From Bacteroidota bacterium (GTDB lineage Bacteria > Bacteroidota > Bacteroidia > Bacteroidales > Paludibacteraceae), in NCBI GenBank assembly GCA_021779195.1, contig JAJYBB010000005.1:62001-126000 (forward strand): a DNA stretch of 64,000 nt, written 5' to 3'. The stretch's first letter is position 1. Each line of letters opens with the position of its first letter. The notes beneath the pieces were generated by a model. That model was not told the DNA's origin. It searched no databases and was given only the letters and a program-made list of their open reading frames with translations. The position numbers and the translations under genes are program-made. Below are positions 63,607 through 64,000 of the stretch, one piece after another.

Positions 63607-64000
63607 ATGTGCGGAATTGCAATGATTAGGCTGCTGAAGCCATTAGATTATTATCAGGAAAAATATGGTTCTTGGCAATACGGTTTGCAAAAAATGTATT
63701 TATTAATGGAAAAACAGCATAACCGCGGACAAGAAGGAGCCGGATTGGCGACTGTCAAGTTGGATATGCCATCCGGTGAAGAATATATTTGGAGAGAGCG
63801 GGTTGAAGGAAAAAATGCAATTCAAGAAATTTTCACTTCAATACATCAAAAAGTTGAAAACCAACCAACTGAGATCGTTGCTGATTGTCAACAATCCAAA
63901 ATGAAATTCGATTTCGCAGGCGAACTTTATTTGGGTCATCTCCGGTATAGTACCACCGGAAGAAGCGGTTTATCAAATATTCATCCTTTTTTGAGACGTC
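63607..64000 (+). CDS. purF: Amidophosphoribosyltransferase-like protein, N-terminal part (runs off the window)
   Basis: The first 131 codons are visible. It begins MCGIAMIRLLKPLDYYQEKY with nucleophile Cys2, then MEKQHNRGQEGAGLATVKLD and LYLGHLRYSTTGRSG, the class II glutamine amidotransferase domain of PurF. PurF makes phosphoribosylamine in purine synthesis. In Bacteroidetes the two-domain PurF often follows glmS like this. The C-terminal transferase domain lies outside the window. Confidence 0.85.
   Translation, partial: MCGIAMIRLLKPLDYYQEKYGSWQYGLQKMYLLMEKQHNRGQEGAGLATVKLDMPSGEEYIWRERVEGKNAIQEIFTSIHQKVENQPTEIVADCQQSKMKFDFAGELYLGHLRYSTTGRSGLSNIHPFLRR

Overview
This window is about 64 kb of AT-rich chromosome from a member of the Bacteroidetes, most likely order Bacteroidales. 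The evidence is consistent. Many genes have the sigma-ABfr type -7 box TAnnTTTG upstream and lack Shine-Dalgarno sites. Several secreted proteins end in type IX secretion (T9SS) sorting domains, and a PorT-like barrel is present. A TonB receptor, LL-diaminopimelate aminotransferase and a GGGtGRT protein also fit. I cannot name the genus; a Paludibacter-like relative would suit the T9SS plus pectin-degradation theme, but that is inference.

Layout. 1-4215 (minus): polysaccharide export operon (two Wza-like lipoproteins, a Wzc-like tyrosine kinase, start of GDP-L-fucose synthase). 4526-10369: housekeeping block with a lipoprotein, two thioredoxin-fold proteins, MutY broken by a frameshift, HU, a 29-residue basic protein and RNase G. 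10781-19812 (plus): LacI-regulated sugar-acid operon (tagaturonate epimerase, SDR mannonate dehydrogenase, PfkB kinase, LarA-like racemase/epimerase, PdxB-like dehydrogenase, 6-phosphogluconate dehydrogenase), closed by a strong terminator. 20429-25675: T9SS cargo, PorT-like protein, RarA, GNAT. 25877-28151: NifU-like scaffold protein and GGGtGRT protein, separated by a four-helix-bundle gene flanked by 7-bp repeat arrays. 28785-49033: secreted pectin-related enzymes (GH28, PL11 fusion, putative TIM-barrel glycosidase), surface lipoproteins, an AraC-type regulator and an Oar-like TonB receptor. 49694-55128: Mfd, a 6S-like RNA, a TPR membrane protein, lumazine synthase, tRNA-Tyr and tRNA-Gly. 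55226-58535 (minus): flippase, glycosyltransferase and FemAB-like acyltransferase. 58693-64000: bactofilin, YhdH-type oxidoreductase, DapL, GlmS and the start of PurF.

How the genes work together. The main theme is pectin use. GH28 and PL11 enzymes would release galacturonate-containing fragments outside the cell. The LacI-controlled operon would then process the uronate. That operon lacks the usual mannonate dehydratase and KDG aldolase. It pairs a tagaturonate epimerase and a mannonate dehydrogenase with a nickel-pincer (LarA-family) epimerase, a sugar kinase and 6-phosphogluconate dehydrogenase. This gene set suggests a route galacturonate -> tagaturonate -> fructuronate -> mannonate -> gluconate -> 6-phosphogluconate -> ribulose 5-phosphate, which bypasses the Entner-Doudoroff-type route. 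It is the best candidate here for an undescribed system. A second candidate is the four-helix-bundle gene bracketed by inverted heptamer arrays. It occurs twice, once intact and once decayed, each time inside a metabolic gene cluster. I found no CRISPR array, classical insertion sequence or prophage.
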